Positions 34,024 to 41,826 of a stretch of DNA of 64,000 nucleotides are shown here, one piece after another. Origin of the DNA: Hyphomicrobiales bacterium (GTDB lineage Bacteria > Pseudomonadota > Alphaproteobacteria > Rickettsiales > JACKKO01); assembly GCA_024236395.1 (NCBI GenBank), contig JACKKO010000001.1:620001-684000 (forward strand), in the 5' to 3' direction. Below the pieces are notes generated by a model. That model saw only the letters and a list, made by a program, of their open reading frames with translations. It searched no databases and was not told where the DNA came from. Each line of letters opens with the position of its first letter. The stretch's first letter is position 1. The position numbers were made by a program, and so were the translations under genes.

Positions 34024-35313
34024 TTATTCTTTACGGATGCGCTGGATATCAGCGCCGCAACTTGCCAGTTTTGATTCTACAAATTCATAGCCCCGGTCGA
34101 TGTGATAGACGCGGTTGATGGTAGTCTCGCCTTCAGCGGCCAGTGCGGCCAACACCAGCGAGACGGAGGCGCGCAGGTCGGTTGCCATGACCTCTGCCCC
34201 GGCGAGTTTTTTCACGCCTTCAATCGTGGCGGTGTGGCCATCCACACGGATATGGGCACCCATCCGGGTAAGCTCTGGTACGTGCATAAAGCGGTTTTCA
34301 AAGATGGTTTCCGTGACGTGAGAGGTGCCGTCTGCCAGCACCAGAAGCGCCATCAATTGTGCCTGCATATCCGTGGCAAAGCCAGGATAAGGCGCGGTGG
34401 TGATATCCTGCGGACGTAGCCGATCTCGCCCTGCGATTGCACGAATTCCCTGTGTGGTTTTCTCAATGGTGACGCCACAAGCGCGTAGTACATCCAGCGT
34501 GCGCTGCATGGTATCGGCGCGTGCACCGATCAGCTCGATATTACCCCCGGTCATCGCGGCGGCAACGGCGTAGGTCCCAGCTTCGATCCGGTCTGCCAGT
34601 ACACTATGATCGGTAGGCTGTAGTGAGGTGACGCCTTCCACAGTAATGATTTCTGTTCCCTCGCCGGTGATTTTTGCCCCCATACGGCGCAGTAGAACGG
34701 CCAGGTCACTGATTTCCGGCTCCCGCGCGGCATTATGCAGCACACTGGTGCCTTCTGCCAGTGTAGCGGCCAGCAATGCGTTTTCCGTGGCACCCACCGA
34801 AACCTGCGGGAAATGAATTTCAGCCCCACGCAGGCCTTTTTTGGCGACGGTTTCAATGTAACCTTCCTCCAGCGTAATGTCTGCACCCAGCGCTTCCATG
34901 GCCATCAGGTGCAGATCAATGGGTCGCGTGCCTATTGCACAGCCGCCGGGCAGGGAAACCCGGGCATGACCAAACCGCGCCAGCAATGGCCCCAGCACAA
35001 TGACAGAGGCGCGCATCCGGCGTACGATATCATAGGGTGCAACGGTATCAGAAACTTTGCTGCCATCCAGCTTCAGGGTGCGTCCGGCATGGACACCCCC
35101 TCCCGAACGGCCAAGCAATTCCAGGTCTACCCCCAGATGCACCAGCAAATTGGCCATCGTGGTGATATCGGCCAGATGAGGGACATTGGAAAGCGTGACC
35201 GGCTTTTCAGAGAGCAGGCAGGCGGCCATCAAAGGCAAGGCGGCATTCTTGGCGCCACCAATCTCAATCTGGCCGTTGAGCGGTTGTCCGCCGCGTATTT
35301 TAATCTGATCCAT
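34024..35313 (-). CDS. murA: UDP-N-acetylglucosamine 1-carboxyvinyltransferase
   Basis: First committed step of peptidoglycan synthesis. The start at 35313 gives MDQIKIRGGQPLNGQIEIGG, the normal MurA N-terminus, and 429 residues, the usual length; a longer frame from 35397 would run back into dcd. GGAKNAALPLMAACLL, LPGGCAIGTRPIDLHL (Cys equivalent to E. coli Cys115, the fosfomycin target) and GYPGF-like PYPGFATDMQAQLMALL are present. It starts seven bases after the dcd stop and is probably in one operon with it. Confidence 0.96.
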   Translation of the reverse strand: MDQIKIRGGQPLNGQIEIGGAKNAALPLMAACLLSEKPVTLSNVPHLADITTMANLLVHLGVDLELLGRSGGGVHAGRTLKLDGSKVSDTVAPYDIVRRMRASVIVLGPLLARFGHARVSLPGGCAIGTRPIDLHLMAMEALGADITLEEGYIETVAKKGLRGAEIHFPQVSVGATENALLAATLAEGTSVLHNAAREPEISDLAVLLRRMGAKITGEGTEIITVEGVTSLQPTDHSVLADRIEAGTYAVAAAMTGGNIELIGARADTMQRTLDVLRACGVTIEKTTQGIRAIAGRDRLRPQDITTAPYPGFATDMQAQLMALLVLADGTSHVTETIFENRFMHVPELTRMGAHIRVDGHTATIEGVKKLAGAEVMATDLRASVSLVLAALAAEGETTINRVYHIDRGYEFVESKLASCGADIQRIRKE

Positions 35314-35320
35314 AGGGTAC

Positions 35321-35890
35321 CTAGATTTTCGGCAACGTGACGCCCTGTTGCCCCATATATTTCCCGGCCCGGTCTGCATAGGAAACTTCACAGGCACTTT
35401 CCGCCTTCAGGAAAATGAACTGGCAGGCCCCTTCATTGGCGTAAATACGTGCGGGGAGCGGGGTGGTATTGGAGAATTCCAGGGTCACATGCCCCTCCCA
35501 TTCCGGTTCCAGCGGGGTGACATTCACAATGATGCCACAGCGCGCATAGGTCGATTTCCCCACGCAGATCACCAGCACATCCCGCGGGATACGGAAATAC
35601 TCCACGGTACGCGCCAGCGCAAAGCTGTTGGGTGGGATAATGCAGGTATCGCCGGTGCGGTCAACAAACCCCTTCTTTGAGAAATCCTTGGGGTCTACTG
35701 TGGCGGAATCGATATTGGTAAAAATCTTAAATTCATTGGAAACACGGGCATCGTAGCCATAGGAAGAAAGCCCGTAAGAAATCATACCACGCTTTTTCTG
35801 ATCCTGCCGCTGCTGTGCCTCCACAAAAGGCTCAATCATTCCCTGGTTCAGGGCCAGTTCACGGATCCGGTGGTCAGGCAATACAGGCAT
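35321..35890 (-). CDS. dcd: dCTP deaminase
   Basis: 189 residues. Deaminates dCTP to dUTP for dTTP supply. SYGLSSYGYDARVSNEFKIF, GKSTYARCGIIVNVTPLEPEWEGHVTLEFSNTTPLPARIYANEGACQFIF and the closing GKYMGQQGVTLPKI are the family motifs, with the catalytic Glu in TPLEPEWEG. Located between murA and two small basic genes on the same strand. Confidence 0.96.
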   Translation of the reverse strand: MPVLPDHRIRELALNQGMIEPFVEAQQRQDQKKRGMISYGLSSYGYDARVSNEFKIFTNIDSATVDPKDFSKKGFVDRTGDTCIIPPNSFALARTVEYFRIPRDVLVICVGKSTYARCGIIVNVTPLEPEWEGHVTLEFSNTTPLPARIYANEGACQFIFLKAESACEVSYADRAGKYMGQQGVTLPKI

Positions 35891-35963
35891 TCCAATTCCC
35901 TTCTGCTTAAGCTACCGGGAGACTATGCGGAAATGCGTGCAGGAGGCAAGGGGAAATCGCGCC

Positions 35964-36221
35964 TTATCGGCCACGGCTTTTCCATTTCATCTGGGCTTTA
36001 GCGCGTTGCTCGCGGACGCGGGAACGCATAGAGCGCAAATGTTCCATTGGGTTCAGTTCTACGGTGGTATCCTCTGGCTTAGAGACACCACCTTTTGATT
36101 TTGGTAGGTCTTCAGCCATTTCACGGTGTTTTTTGGCGTAGAGCGCAATCATATCGCGTTTTTTGCGCTTGAGAAGGAAGAGCCGTTTTTTCTCAGAAGG
36201 GCTTTCTTCGTTATCAGACAT
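35964..36221 (-). CDS. Small highly charged basic protein
   Basis: 85 residues, Lys/Arg/Glu-rich (KKRLFLLKRKKRDMI, KAQMKWKSRGR), with no hydrophobic core and likely helical. Contains LNPMEHLRSMRSRVREQRAKAQ. Not recognised. It starts 14 bases after the stop of another tiny basic ORF and precedes dcd on the same strand. Possible nucleic-acid or ribosome-associated protein by composition only. Confidence 0.5.
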   Translation of the reverse strand: MSDNEESPSEKKRLFLLKRKKRDMIALYAKKHREMAEDLPKSKGGVSKPEDTTVELNPMEHLRSMRSRVREQRAKAQMKWKSRGR

Positions 36222-36235
36222 ACCGTTCCCTTACT

Positions 36236-36388
36236 CTACCTGTTTCCGCCATCGGAGTTGTTCTTTGGCGTAGGAGCCTGCTTACGCCGACGCAAATTAT
36301 GACGGAGCGCCTCTGCCAGCTTGTGCTGGCGTTCGCTTTTGGGATTGGGGGAGCGTTGCGGATTTTTGAGGTGATCAGCGTTGCTCAT
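36236..36388 (-). CDS. 50-residue basic protein
   Basis: Begins MSNADHLKNPQRSPNPKSER and continues with LAEALRHNLRRRKQ. Similar short ALRxNLxRRK proteins occur widely in alphaproteobacteria, often near murA. Basic, no membrane segment. It is followed by the 85-residue gene 14 bases later. Function unknown. No neighbours upstream until tRNA-Thr. Confidence 0.5.
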   Translation of the reverse strand: MSNADHLKNPQRSPNPKSERQHKLAEALRHNLRRRKQAPTPKNNSDGGNR

Positions 36389-36530
36389 AAAAACCAGTAT
36401 AACATGCAATGCAAAAAAATCAGGTATTTTTCGATGTTTTTTATCTAAAGCAGATGGAAAATACGCTTGACTTTACGGGGTGAACCGCTAATGCTTGCGC
36501 CCCGTCCAGAGGTATCTGGAATCTTTTTGT

Positions 36531-36605
36531 GCCGTCGTAGCTCAGTGGTAGAGCACGTCATTGGTAATGACGGGGTCGGAAGTTCAATTCTTCTCGACGG
36601 CACCA
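36531..36605 (+). tRNA. tRNA-Thr (GGT)
   Basis: Acceptor stem GCCGTCG (36531-36537) pairs with CGACGGC (36595-36601). D arm GCTC/GAGC, anticodon stem CGTCA/TGACG with loop TTGGTAA giving anticodon GGT, and T arm with TTCAATT. The discriminator A and CCA are encoded (36602-36605). It borders a decayed mobile element. Confidence 0.93.
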
Positions 36606-36782
36606 TCTTGCTTTTCAAGGTTGAAAAGCCCTCAAACACGTTGAATACCAAGGCCGTTTCGGGAGTTCTATAGCCTTCATTTCGGCAGTAGGTCAGGCGG
36701 TTCGGAAACGCCAGTTTCAGCACTATGTGTTGCGAAGCAAACTTGCCGGATTCCCAGAGTTTGTAGGGTTTTGAAAGAACCG

Positions 36783-37481
36783 TCATGGAGAGTTCAAACA
36801 TTTCTTCAAAGCTCTTTTTGGCGCAGGGTTGATTTCGGCCTTTTCGAGGGCAACAAGGCGTTTATTCTCCAGTACGTCAATTCGGCTCTCATAGGCTTGG
36901 ATTACACGAGGGCTGGTTGCCTTCATTACCCGCTCTACGAGTTGGCTGATTTCCTTCTCTAGGCTCGCGGCTTCCTGCTTATATACCTTGCCTGCGTTGC
37001 GGCTAATCTCAATTTGTGCGTTCCACGCATCGGAGAACATAGCAGCCACCAGCCGGAACAGCTTTTCCGAAGGTTGCAGGGTTTTTAAGACGATTTCCAG
37101 CTCGCTCTCTAATTTTGCTTTGGGGATGCTCTTCCCATATTCTGAACACTTCGGTTGCTGACAGAAGTAATACGGATAGTGCTTGTATTTGCCCTTAGAA
37201 AAGCCAGCGGTGAAGGGATGACCGCATGATGAGCAACACACCGCGCCACGAAGCGGGAACGAGGCTGCAATGTCCTTACGTGTCGGTAGGTAGCCATTGT
37301 TATTCCGGCGCTCCTGAATGCGCTCATAGGTTTCCAATGAAATAATCGGCTCATGTTGAGCTTTCCTGCGGCTGATCCCCCAGCTTGGTGCTTCCAGATA
37401 AAAGTCTAAGAAGATATTTGTATCGACAAAAACAAGCCACGTATTATTTTTTGTTGTACTTTTCATTATTTCATAACTCAT
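36783..37481 (-). pseudogene. PIN-domain start fused to the C-terminal part of a serine recombinase
   Basis: 232-residue open frame made of two unrelated pieces. The first ~28 residues (to VFVDTNIFLDFY) are the start of a PIN-domain ribonuclease toxin with its first catalytic Asp. From about 29 the sequence is the C-terminal half of a large serine recombinase: LEAPSWGISRRKAQHEPIISLETYERIQERR, then the zinc-ribbon DIAASFPLRGAVCCSSCGHPFTAGFSKGKYKHYPYYFC and the coiled-coil tail. The catalytic resolvase domain is absent. A deletion joining a toxin gene to a recombinase gene best explains it (junction near 37397). Unlikely to recombine DNA. Confidence 0.75.
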
Positions 37482-37520
37482 TTAATTCAATGTCCTCTTT
37501 GGGGCATATAATACTCAAAT

Positions 37521-38573
37521 CTATGTTCGCTCATACCATGTCCCTTTGCCAGCGCCTTGCTGGTTAAGGTGGTTAGCTGCCACAAGCGTTTGCAGGTGTT
37601 TTTTCACCGTATTGCGGTTTGCGCCCGTTAGATCAACGATCTGGCCTATGGTAAGACGGCCATGCTCCTTTGCAAATTCAAGGATTTTTACGGATAGTTC
37701 CGGCAACGTACCGATAACAATGCGTTCACGCTCAATTTTCTTCTCTAACCGTTGTTTCTGTTGTTTTAAGGCTTGCAGAAGATATACCACCCAAGCATTC
37801 CATTCTGGTTCATCACTACGAATGGTGCCTTGGGTTTTGCGGAGAGCGATATAATAGGCTTCTTTTGTTTGTTCGATCACGCTTTCAAGTGAACTGTACG
37901 GAACATAGCCATAGCCGCTTCGCAGCAATAGAAGCGTTGTAAGCACACGCGATAGCCTTCCATTACCATCCTGAAAAGGGTGGATTTCCAAAAACACGAC
38001 AATGAAAATAGCAACCGCAAGCAGGGGATGAAGTTCCCGATTATCTAAAGATTGGTTTGTCCATTCTACCAGCTCCATCATGAGGCGGGGTGTTTCAAAC
38101 GGTGTGGCGGTTTCAAACACAATGCCGATTTCGTTTCCATCAGCATCAAAGGCGCTTACATGGTTGGTATTGGTTTTATAGTTGCCGCGATGCCGTTCGT
38201 CTTTCTTGCTATATTGTAGTAAATCACGGTGCAACTGCTTGATGTGGTTTTCTGTTAAGGTGATAACATCGGCATGTGCAAACACGGTTTCCATGACTTC
38301 GGCATAGCCGGCCACTTCTTGCTCGTCCCGTGTTTCAAATTTCTTGATCTCTAAATTGGAAAGGAGCGTAGCAACCTCTTTGTCTGAAAGTTTACTGCCC
38401 TCAATACGGGTGGATGAGCCGATGCTTTCAATGGTAGCCACCCGGCGTAATGCGGAAAGACGCTCTGGCGCCAGTGTGCCGAATGCTTTCCACGCCCCCT
38501 TGAATTCATCCAGTTCTGCTATAAGCGAAAGGATTTCTGGGGTGATGTTCAAGGATGTAGCGTTTATAGGCAT
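37521..38573 (-). CDS. Fic-family protein with N-terminal inhibitory motif
   Basis: About 350 residues; the start is uncertain among several in-frame ATGs between 38573 and 38612. The Fic motif is complete, HPFQDGNGRLSR, with catalytic His, so AMP transfer (or another nucleotide transfer) to protein targets is expected. An N-terminal STRIEG fits the inhibitory S/TxxxE(G/N) helix, the self-inhibited class. The C-terminal ~80 residues (TIGQIVDLTGANRNTVKKHLQTLVAANHL) form a winged-helix-type DNA-binding domain, typical of chromosomal Fic/DUF4172-type proteins that regulate their own promoter. It lies in the decayed element, with unusual short repeats upstream. Confidence 0.88.
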   Translation of the reverse strand: MPINATSLNITPEILSLIAELDEFKGAWKAFGTLAPERLSALRRVATIESIGSSTRIEGSKLSDKEVATLLSNLEIKKFETRDEQEVAGYAEVMETVFAHADVITLTENHIKQLHRDLLQYSKKDERHRGNYKTNTNHVSAFDADGNEIGIVFETATPFETPRLMMELVEWTNQSLDNRELHPLLAVAIFIVVFLEIHPFQDGNGRLSRVLTTLLLLRSGYGYVPYSSLESVIEQTKEAYYIALRKTQGTIRSDEPEWNAWVVYLLQALKQQKQRLEKKIERERIVIGTLPELSVKILEFAKEHGRLTIGQIVDLTGANRNTVKKHLQTLVAANHLNQQGAGKGTWYERT

Positions 38574-38700
38574 ACCCATAAACATACCCATAAATATCCA
38601 TATATCAAGCAAAATCTTTTAAATATCCGAAAATATACCCGTAAATACCCAATTCTACCCGATTTAGCATGTGAGTTTATGTGAGATTGTGTGAGATTAG
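38567..38700. repeat. Short iteron-like repeats upstream of the Fic gene
   Basis: Two kinds. From 38571 to about 38660, on the plus strand, variants of ATACCCATAAA and ATATCC recur (38571, 38582, near 38590, near 38636). At 38671-38700 three perfect-period 10-bp units follow: GTGAGTTTAT, GTGAGATTGT, GTGAGATTAG. A 10-base period puts the units on one face of the helix, as in operator arrays. The first set overlaps the possible early Fic codons. Confidence 0.55.
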
Positions 38701-38855
38701 AGCTTAGGGCTGTGCCCTCAGCGCATTTCAGGAAAAATAGACAAGGCCGAGGCTCAGTGCCTTGCGCCCGCACCAATCTTGTCGATTTTTCCTTCCATTT
38801 GCACACCCTCTGTTCGCCACGAGGCAGGGGTGCAGGAGCACCCCATTTTTTATCT
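38701..38855 (+). ncRNA. Candidate structured RNA within the element, ending in a terminator
   Basis: GGGC-TGT-GCCC at 38707-38717. A long stem then: GGAAAAATAGACAAG (38731-38745) is complementary at 14 of 15 positions to CTTGTCGATTTTTCC (38778-38792), with an inner AAGGC/GCCTT stem. Last, GGGGTGC-AGGA-GCACCCC followed by ATTTTTT (38827-38851), a rho-independent terminator on the plus strand. Together these look like a transcribed structured RNA or plasmid-derived control region. No promoter was identified, and the minus strand reads through it in a relaxase remnant. Confidence 0.4.
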
Positions 38856-39054
38856 TTCCAGAGTAGGCCCGCGAATGCGGTTCTTTGCTGGGGAAGAGCA
38901 CGGCTCATAGCATAGCTTTCATTCAGCGCCCCCATGAGCGTATTAGAACAAAAGCCCCGTATCTCATGCACCTCGATCCGCTCATTTTCTTCCTTGAGCA
39001 GGTGCAGGGCTAAATCCTTTGCGCCGCCGCGCTGGTTGCCTTTGAGGATCATGG

Positions 39055-39504
39055 CTAATCCTCCGCCTTTACGCCGAGGGCAAGGATCAGGTATTTGCGG
39101 ATCAGGCGAATATCGGCGCAGGCTTGCACGACCTCTTTTCGTATATCGTCCGGCAGGGTTACACTGCCATCCTCAATGGCATTCAGGAAGTCTGTGAGGG
39201 TGGTGAGCGGATCGAGTTGTCCCAGCATAGCCAGAGCAACCGCCAGCTTTTGATAATCCTTTGCTGGATTAGCATTACGACTCTTGCGGGGTTTATGCTC
39301 ATCATCAAGCACCACCGCCTTGATATAGGTGCTTAAAGCCATCCCGGCAGCTTCCTCTTCCAGCCGGGCGCGTTCTTCCTTGCTGAAACGAACCGACACC
39401 GGAGGCATACGCTTTTTCCTGCCCTTCTTTTTCTTCGGAAGGGCAGCACTGGCGGTAAAATCCTTATTGAGCGAAACATCGGTATGAATTGAGAAACCAG
39501 TCAT
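39055..39504 (-). CDS. MobC-like plasmid mobilisation accessory protein
   Basis: 149 residues. A basic N-terminus (LPKKKKGRKKRMPP) precedes VSVRFSKEERARLEEEAAGMALSTYIKAVVLDD, the ribbon-helix-helix-like MobC/relaxosome pattern. The C-terminal LGQLDPLTTLTDFLNAIEDGSVTLPDDIRKEVVQACADI follows that of MobC proteins. It would act with a relaxase at oriT, but the relaxase here is broken. A 39-residue ORF overlaps its start (ATGA). Confidence 0.75.
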   Translation of the reverse strand: MTGFSIHTDVSLNKDFTASAALPKKKKGRKKRMPPVSVRFSKEERARLEEEAAGMALSTYIKAVVLDDEHKPRKSRNANPAKDYQKLAVALAMLGQLDPLTTLTDFLNAIEDGSVTLPDDIRKEVVQACADIRLIRKYLILALGVKAED

Positions 39505-39620
39505 GGGCGCGGCTCCTCAAATTCTTGTGTCTGATCAATATTTGTATGCTTGAGTTGTTCTTCCCAATCAGCTAATTCCTCAAAGAGAGAGTTCAGACTT
39601 TCTCTCTCTAAGGGCACCAT
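39501..39620 (-). CDS. 39-residue ORF coupled to mobC
   Basis: Acidic peptide MVPLERESLNSLFEELADWE then EQLKHTNIDQTQEFEEPRP. Its TGA overlaps the mobC ATG (ATGA), which argues for translation. It starts just beyond a terminator hairpin. No strong ribosome site is visible. Function unknown; possibly a transcript leader peptide or plasmid-type coupling ORF. Confidence 0.35.
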   Translation of the reverse strand: MVPLERESLNSLFEELADWEEQLKHTNIDQTQEFEEPRP

Positions 39621-39630
39621 TCTCTGAAAT

Positions 39631-39663
39631 AAAAACTCCACTAGTTATACCACTGGAGTTTTT
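39631..39663. terminator. Bidirectional rho-independent terminator
   Basis: AAAAACTCCA (39631-39640) pairs with TGGAGTTTTT (39654-39663). Flanking A and T tracts on both sides make it usable on both strands. It lies after the YegP-like gene stop (39680, minus strand). Confidence 0.75.
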
Positions 39664-39679
39664 ATTTACTCAGGAAAGA

Positions 39680-40024
39680 TTAGGCGAAGGCTTGTTCGGT
39701 TTCGTCTACCAGTTTGGCTTCTGGGGCATTCTTTTTGGTGGATGCAATACCATTTTTAGCGCCGGATTCACTGCTGTATGTTTGACTGGACATGATAACC
39801 TGGCCATTGGACGCTTTTAAATTCCAGTGGAATTTACCGTTGGCGGCCTCACTTAGTTCGTAATGCGCATCAATAGATGCGTTCGTGCGTACGGACTCAA
39901 TCCCATTCTCAGCGGAAGTTTTACTTTTGTACCCCTCACTCTGGCCAATAATTTCACCATTGCTGGCTTTTAAATTCCAGTAAAACTCACCATTTTTACC
40001 TTTAAATAACGTAAATTTCCCCAT
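39680..40024 (-). CDS. YegP-like DUF1508 protein, two repeats
   Basis: 114 residues from the ATG at 40024, preceded by AAGGAG. Two copies of the DUF1508 unit are visible: GKFTLFKGKNGEFYWNLKASNGEIIGQSEGY and the second one with NGKFHWNLKASNGQVIMSSQTY, each followed by a TSAENGI/SGAKNGI segment. The family (YegP in E. coli) is small, cytosolic and of unknown molecular role. A longer frame to 40057 has no better start. A terminator follows its stop. Confidence 0.9.
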   Translation of the reverse strand: MGKFTLFKGKNGEFYWNLKASNGEIIGQSEGYKSKTSAENGIESVRTNASIDAHYELSEAANGKFHWNLKASNGQVIMSSQTYSSESGAKNGIASTKKNAPEAKLVDETEQAFA

Positions 40025-40236
40025 GGGTTTACTCCTTGTCTGAATGAAAAATGACATGATGTCTTTTTGAATACCAGCTATCTGCCAATAGGATAAAACC
40101 TAGCATGCCAGTATGAAGATGCAAGAAATTTAGTTATTAAGTAAAGGGGTACTCTCTGTATAAATTCATATACAAGCTGGTGAGGGCGCTGTATAACCGA
40201 ACATCTTGGTAAATAGGCGGAATATGGAGATTTGTT

Positions 40237-41742
40237 ATGAGTGGGAGTTCTGGTGCAGCGAAGCAATTGCCCGAAGGTGCAGCGCTGATGCAGGATACAA
40301 CGCAGCTGCTATTGGGAAAAGGTGAGAAGCTGCAATATCTAAACCTGCGCTATGCAAACCGCCATGGGCTGATTGCCGGGGCAACAGGGACAGGGAAGAC
40401 GGTTTCCCTGCAAGTGCTGGCTGAAGCATTCTCCCGCGCCGGGGTTCCGGTCTTTGCCGCCGATATTAAAGGGGACCTTTCGGGTATCAGCCAGCCAGGG
40501 CGACCACACCTGAAAGTGGACGAACGCATCGCCACGATTGGCATTGCCGATTATGAAGCACGTGGTGTGCCCACGGTATTCTGGGATGTGTTTGGCGAGC
40601 AGGGACACCCGCTGCGTACCACGATTTCCGAAATGGGGCCACTGTTACTCTCGCGCCTATTTGATTTGACGGATGCACAGGAGGGTGTACTGAGTATTGC
40701 CTTCTAGGTGGCAGACGATGACGGGTTGCTGCTGCTGGATTTGAAGGATCTGCAGGCGTTGCTGCGTCACGTGGAAGAAAACGCAGAAGAGCTTTCCGGG
40801 CGCTACGGGCTGGTAAGTAAGCAATCAGTAGCGGCGGTGCAGCGGAAACTGCTGCAGTTTGACCAGCAGGACGGTGAAAAATTCTTTGGCGAACCGGCCT
40901 TGCAGATTGCCGATCTGATGCAGCGCGATAGTGAAGGACGCGGGATTGTGCATTTGCTGGCGGCGGATCGGTTGATGCAATCCCCTAAGGTCTATGCGAC
41001 CTTCCTGTTATGGATGCTCTCGGAGTTATTTGAAAATCTACCGGAAGTAGGCGATATGGAGAAGCCCAAGCTGGTGTTCTTCTTTGATGAAGCACACCTG
41101 CTGTTTGATGAAGCACCGAAGGTGCTGGTGGATAAGGTAGAGCAGGTGGTGCGCCTGATTCGCTCTAAGGGGGTGGGGATTTACTTTGTAACGCAGCACC
41201 CGCAGGATATCCCGGAGACAGTGCTCAGCCAGCTGGGCAACCGAGTGCAGCATGCGCTTAGGGCGTTTACTCCGCGTGACCAGAAGGCTGTGCGTGCCGC
41301 CGCGGAGACCATGCGGCCCAATCCTTCCTTTAAAACAGAGGAGGTGATTACTCAGCTCAAAGTGGGGGAAGCGCTGGTTTCTACGCTGGAGGATAAGGGG
41401 GTGCCAGGGGTGGTGGACAGGACGCTCATCTGCCCGCCAGCATCACAGATCGGCCCGTGTTCAGAGGCCGAGCGGGCGCAGGCACAGAGTAAAAGTCCGT
41501 ATCGCGGGATGTATGACAAATCCATTGACCGCCAGTCGGCGTATGAAATCCTGACGGCGCGTGCCGAGCAGCAGCGCAAGCAGGAACAGGCCGAAGAGGC
41601 GAAGGAAGCGCCTAAGAAAAAATCCCGCACCGGTAACCGTCAGGGGTATGGCGAAGCGGTGCTGAAAAGTGTACTGCGTTCGGTGGGAAGTTCGCTAGGG
41701 CGGCAAATTGTTCGCGGTATTCTGGGTTCCATACTTAAATAG
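40237..41742 (+). pseudogene. HerA-like ATPase (DUF853) with one in-frame TAG
   Basis: 501 codons of a HerA/DUF853-type P-loop ATPase. Walker A is in LIAGATGTGKTVSLQVLAEAF, followed by AADIKGDLSGIS; Walker B-like KLVFFFDEAHLLFDEAPKVLVDKVEQVVRLIRSKGVGIYFVTQHPQDIPE. A TAG at 40705-40707 interrupts the frame between LSIAF and VADDDGLLLLDLKDL, where the family has Lys, so one AAG to TAG change explains it. The downstream part (40708-41742) stays fully open. TAG is an ordinary stop elsewhere in the window. Either a fresh pseudogene, a sequencing error, or read-through. Confidence 0.85.
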
Positions 41743-41826
41743 TGGTGCAGGCGTGTCTCTGGCTTGATTCCTGATAGGAATATGGAGTAATGTGACCGCG
41801 TTAACGCGACCCGAAGGGGGGAAGTC

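Larger units (their letters stand above)
38564..39052 (-). pseudogene. Truncated relaxase/mobilisation protein
   Basis: The first ~51 residues (MILKGNQRGGAKDLALHLLKEE, then VHEIRGFCSNTLMGALNESYAMSR) are the N-terminus of a MobA/VirD2-type relaxase. After about position 38900 the frame stays open but the sequence is unrelated and low in protein character, reading through the structured stretch and the repeats upstream of the Fic gene. The relaxase catalytic part is missing, so this is a remnant. It follows mobC directly. Confidence 0.75.

Noticed and set aside
36445..36801. Open frame on the minus strand opposite tRNA-Thr
   Set aside because: It reads through the antisense of the tRNA (SRRIELPTPSLPMTCSTTELRRH), a known artefact of tRNA complements.
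36599..39620. Duplicated tRNA-Thr end as an att site (GGCACCAT at 36599 and 39613)
   Set aside because: Only eight bases match, the flanks differ, and serine recombinases do not usually use tRNA ends. It may be chance.
40705..40707. TAG recoded as a sense codon genome-wide
   Set aside because: pdhA, lpd, rpmA and the response regulator at 33556 all end at TAG at their normal lengths.
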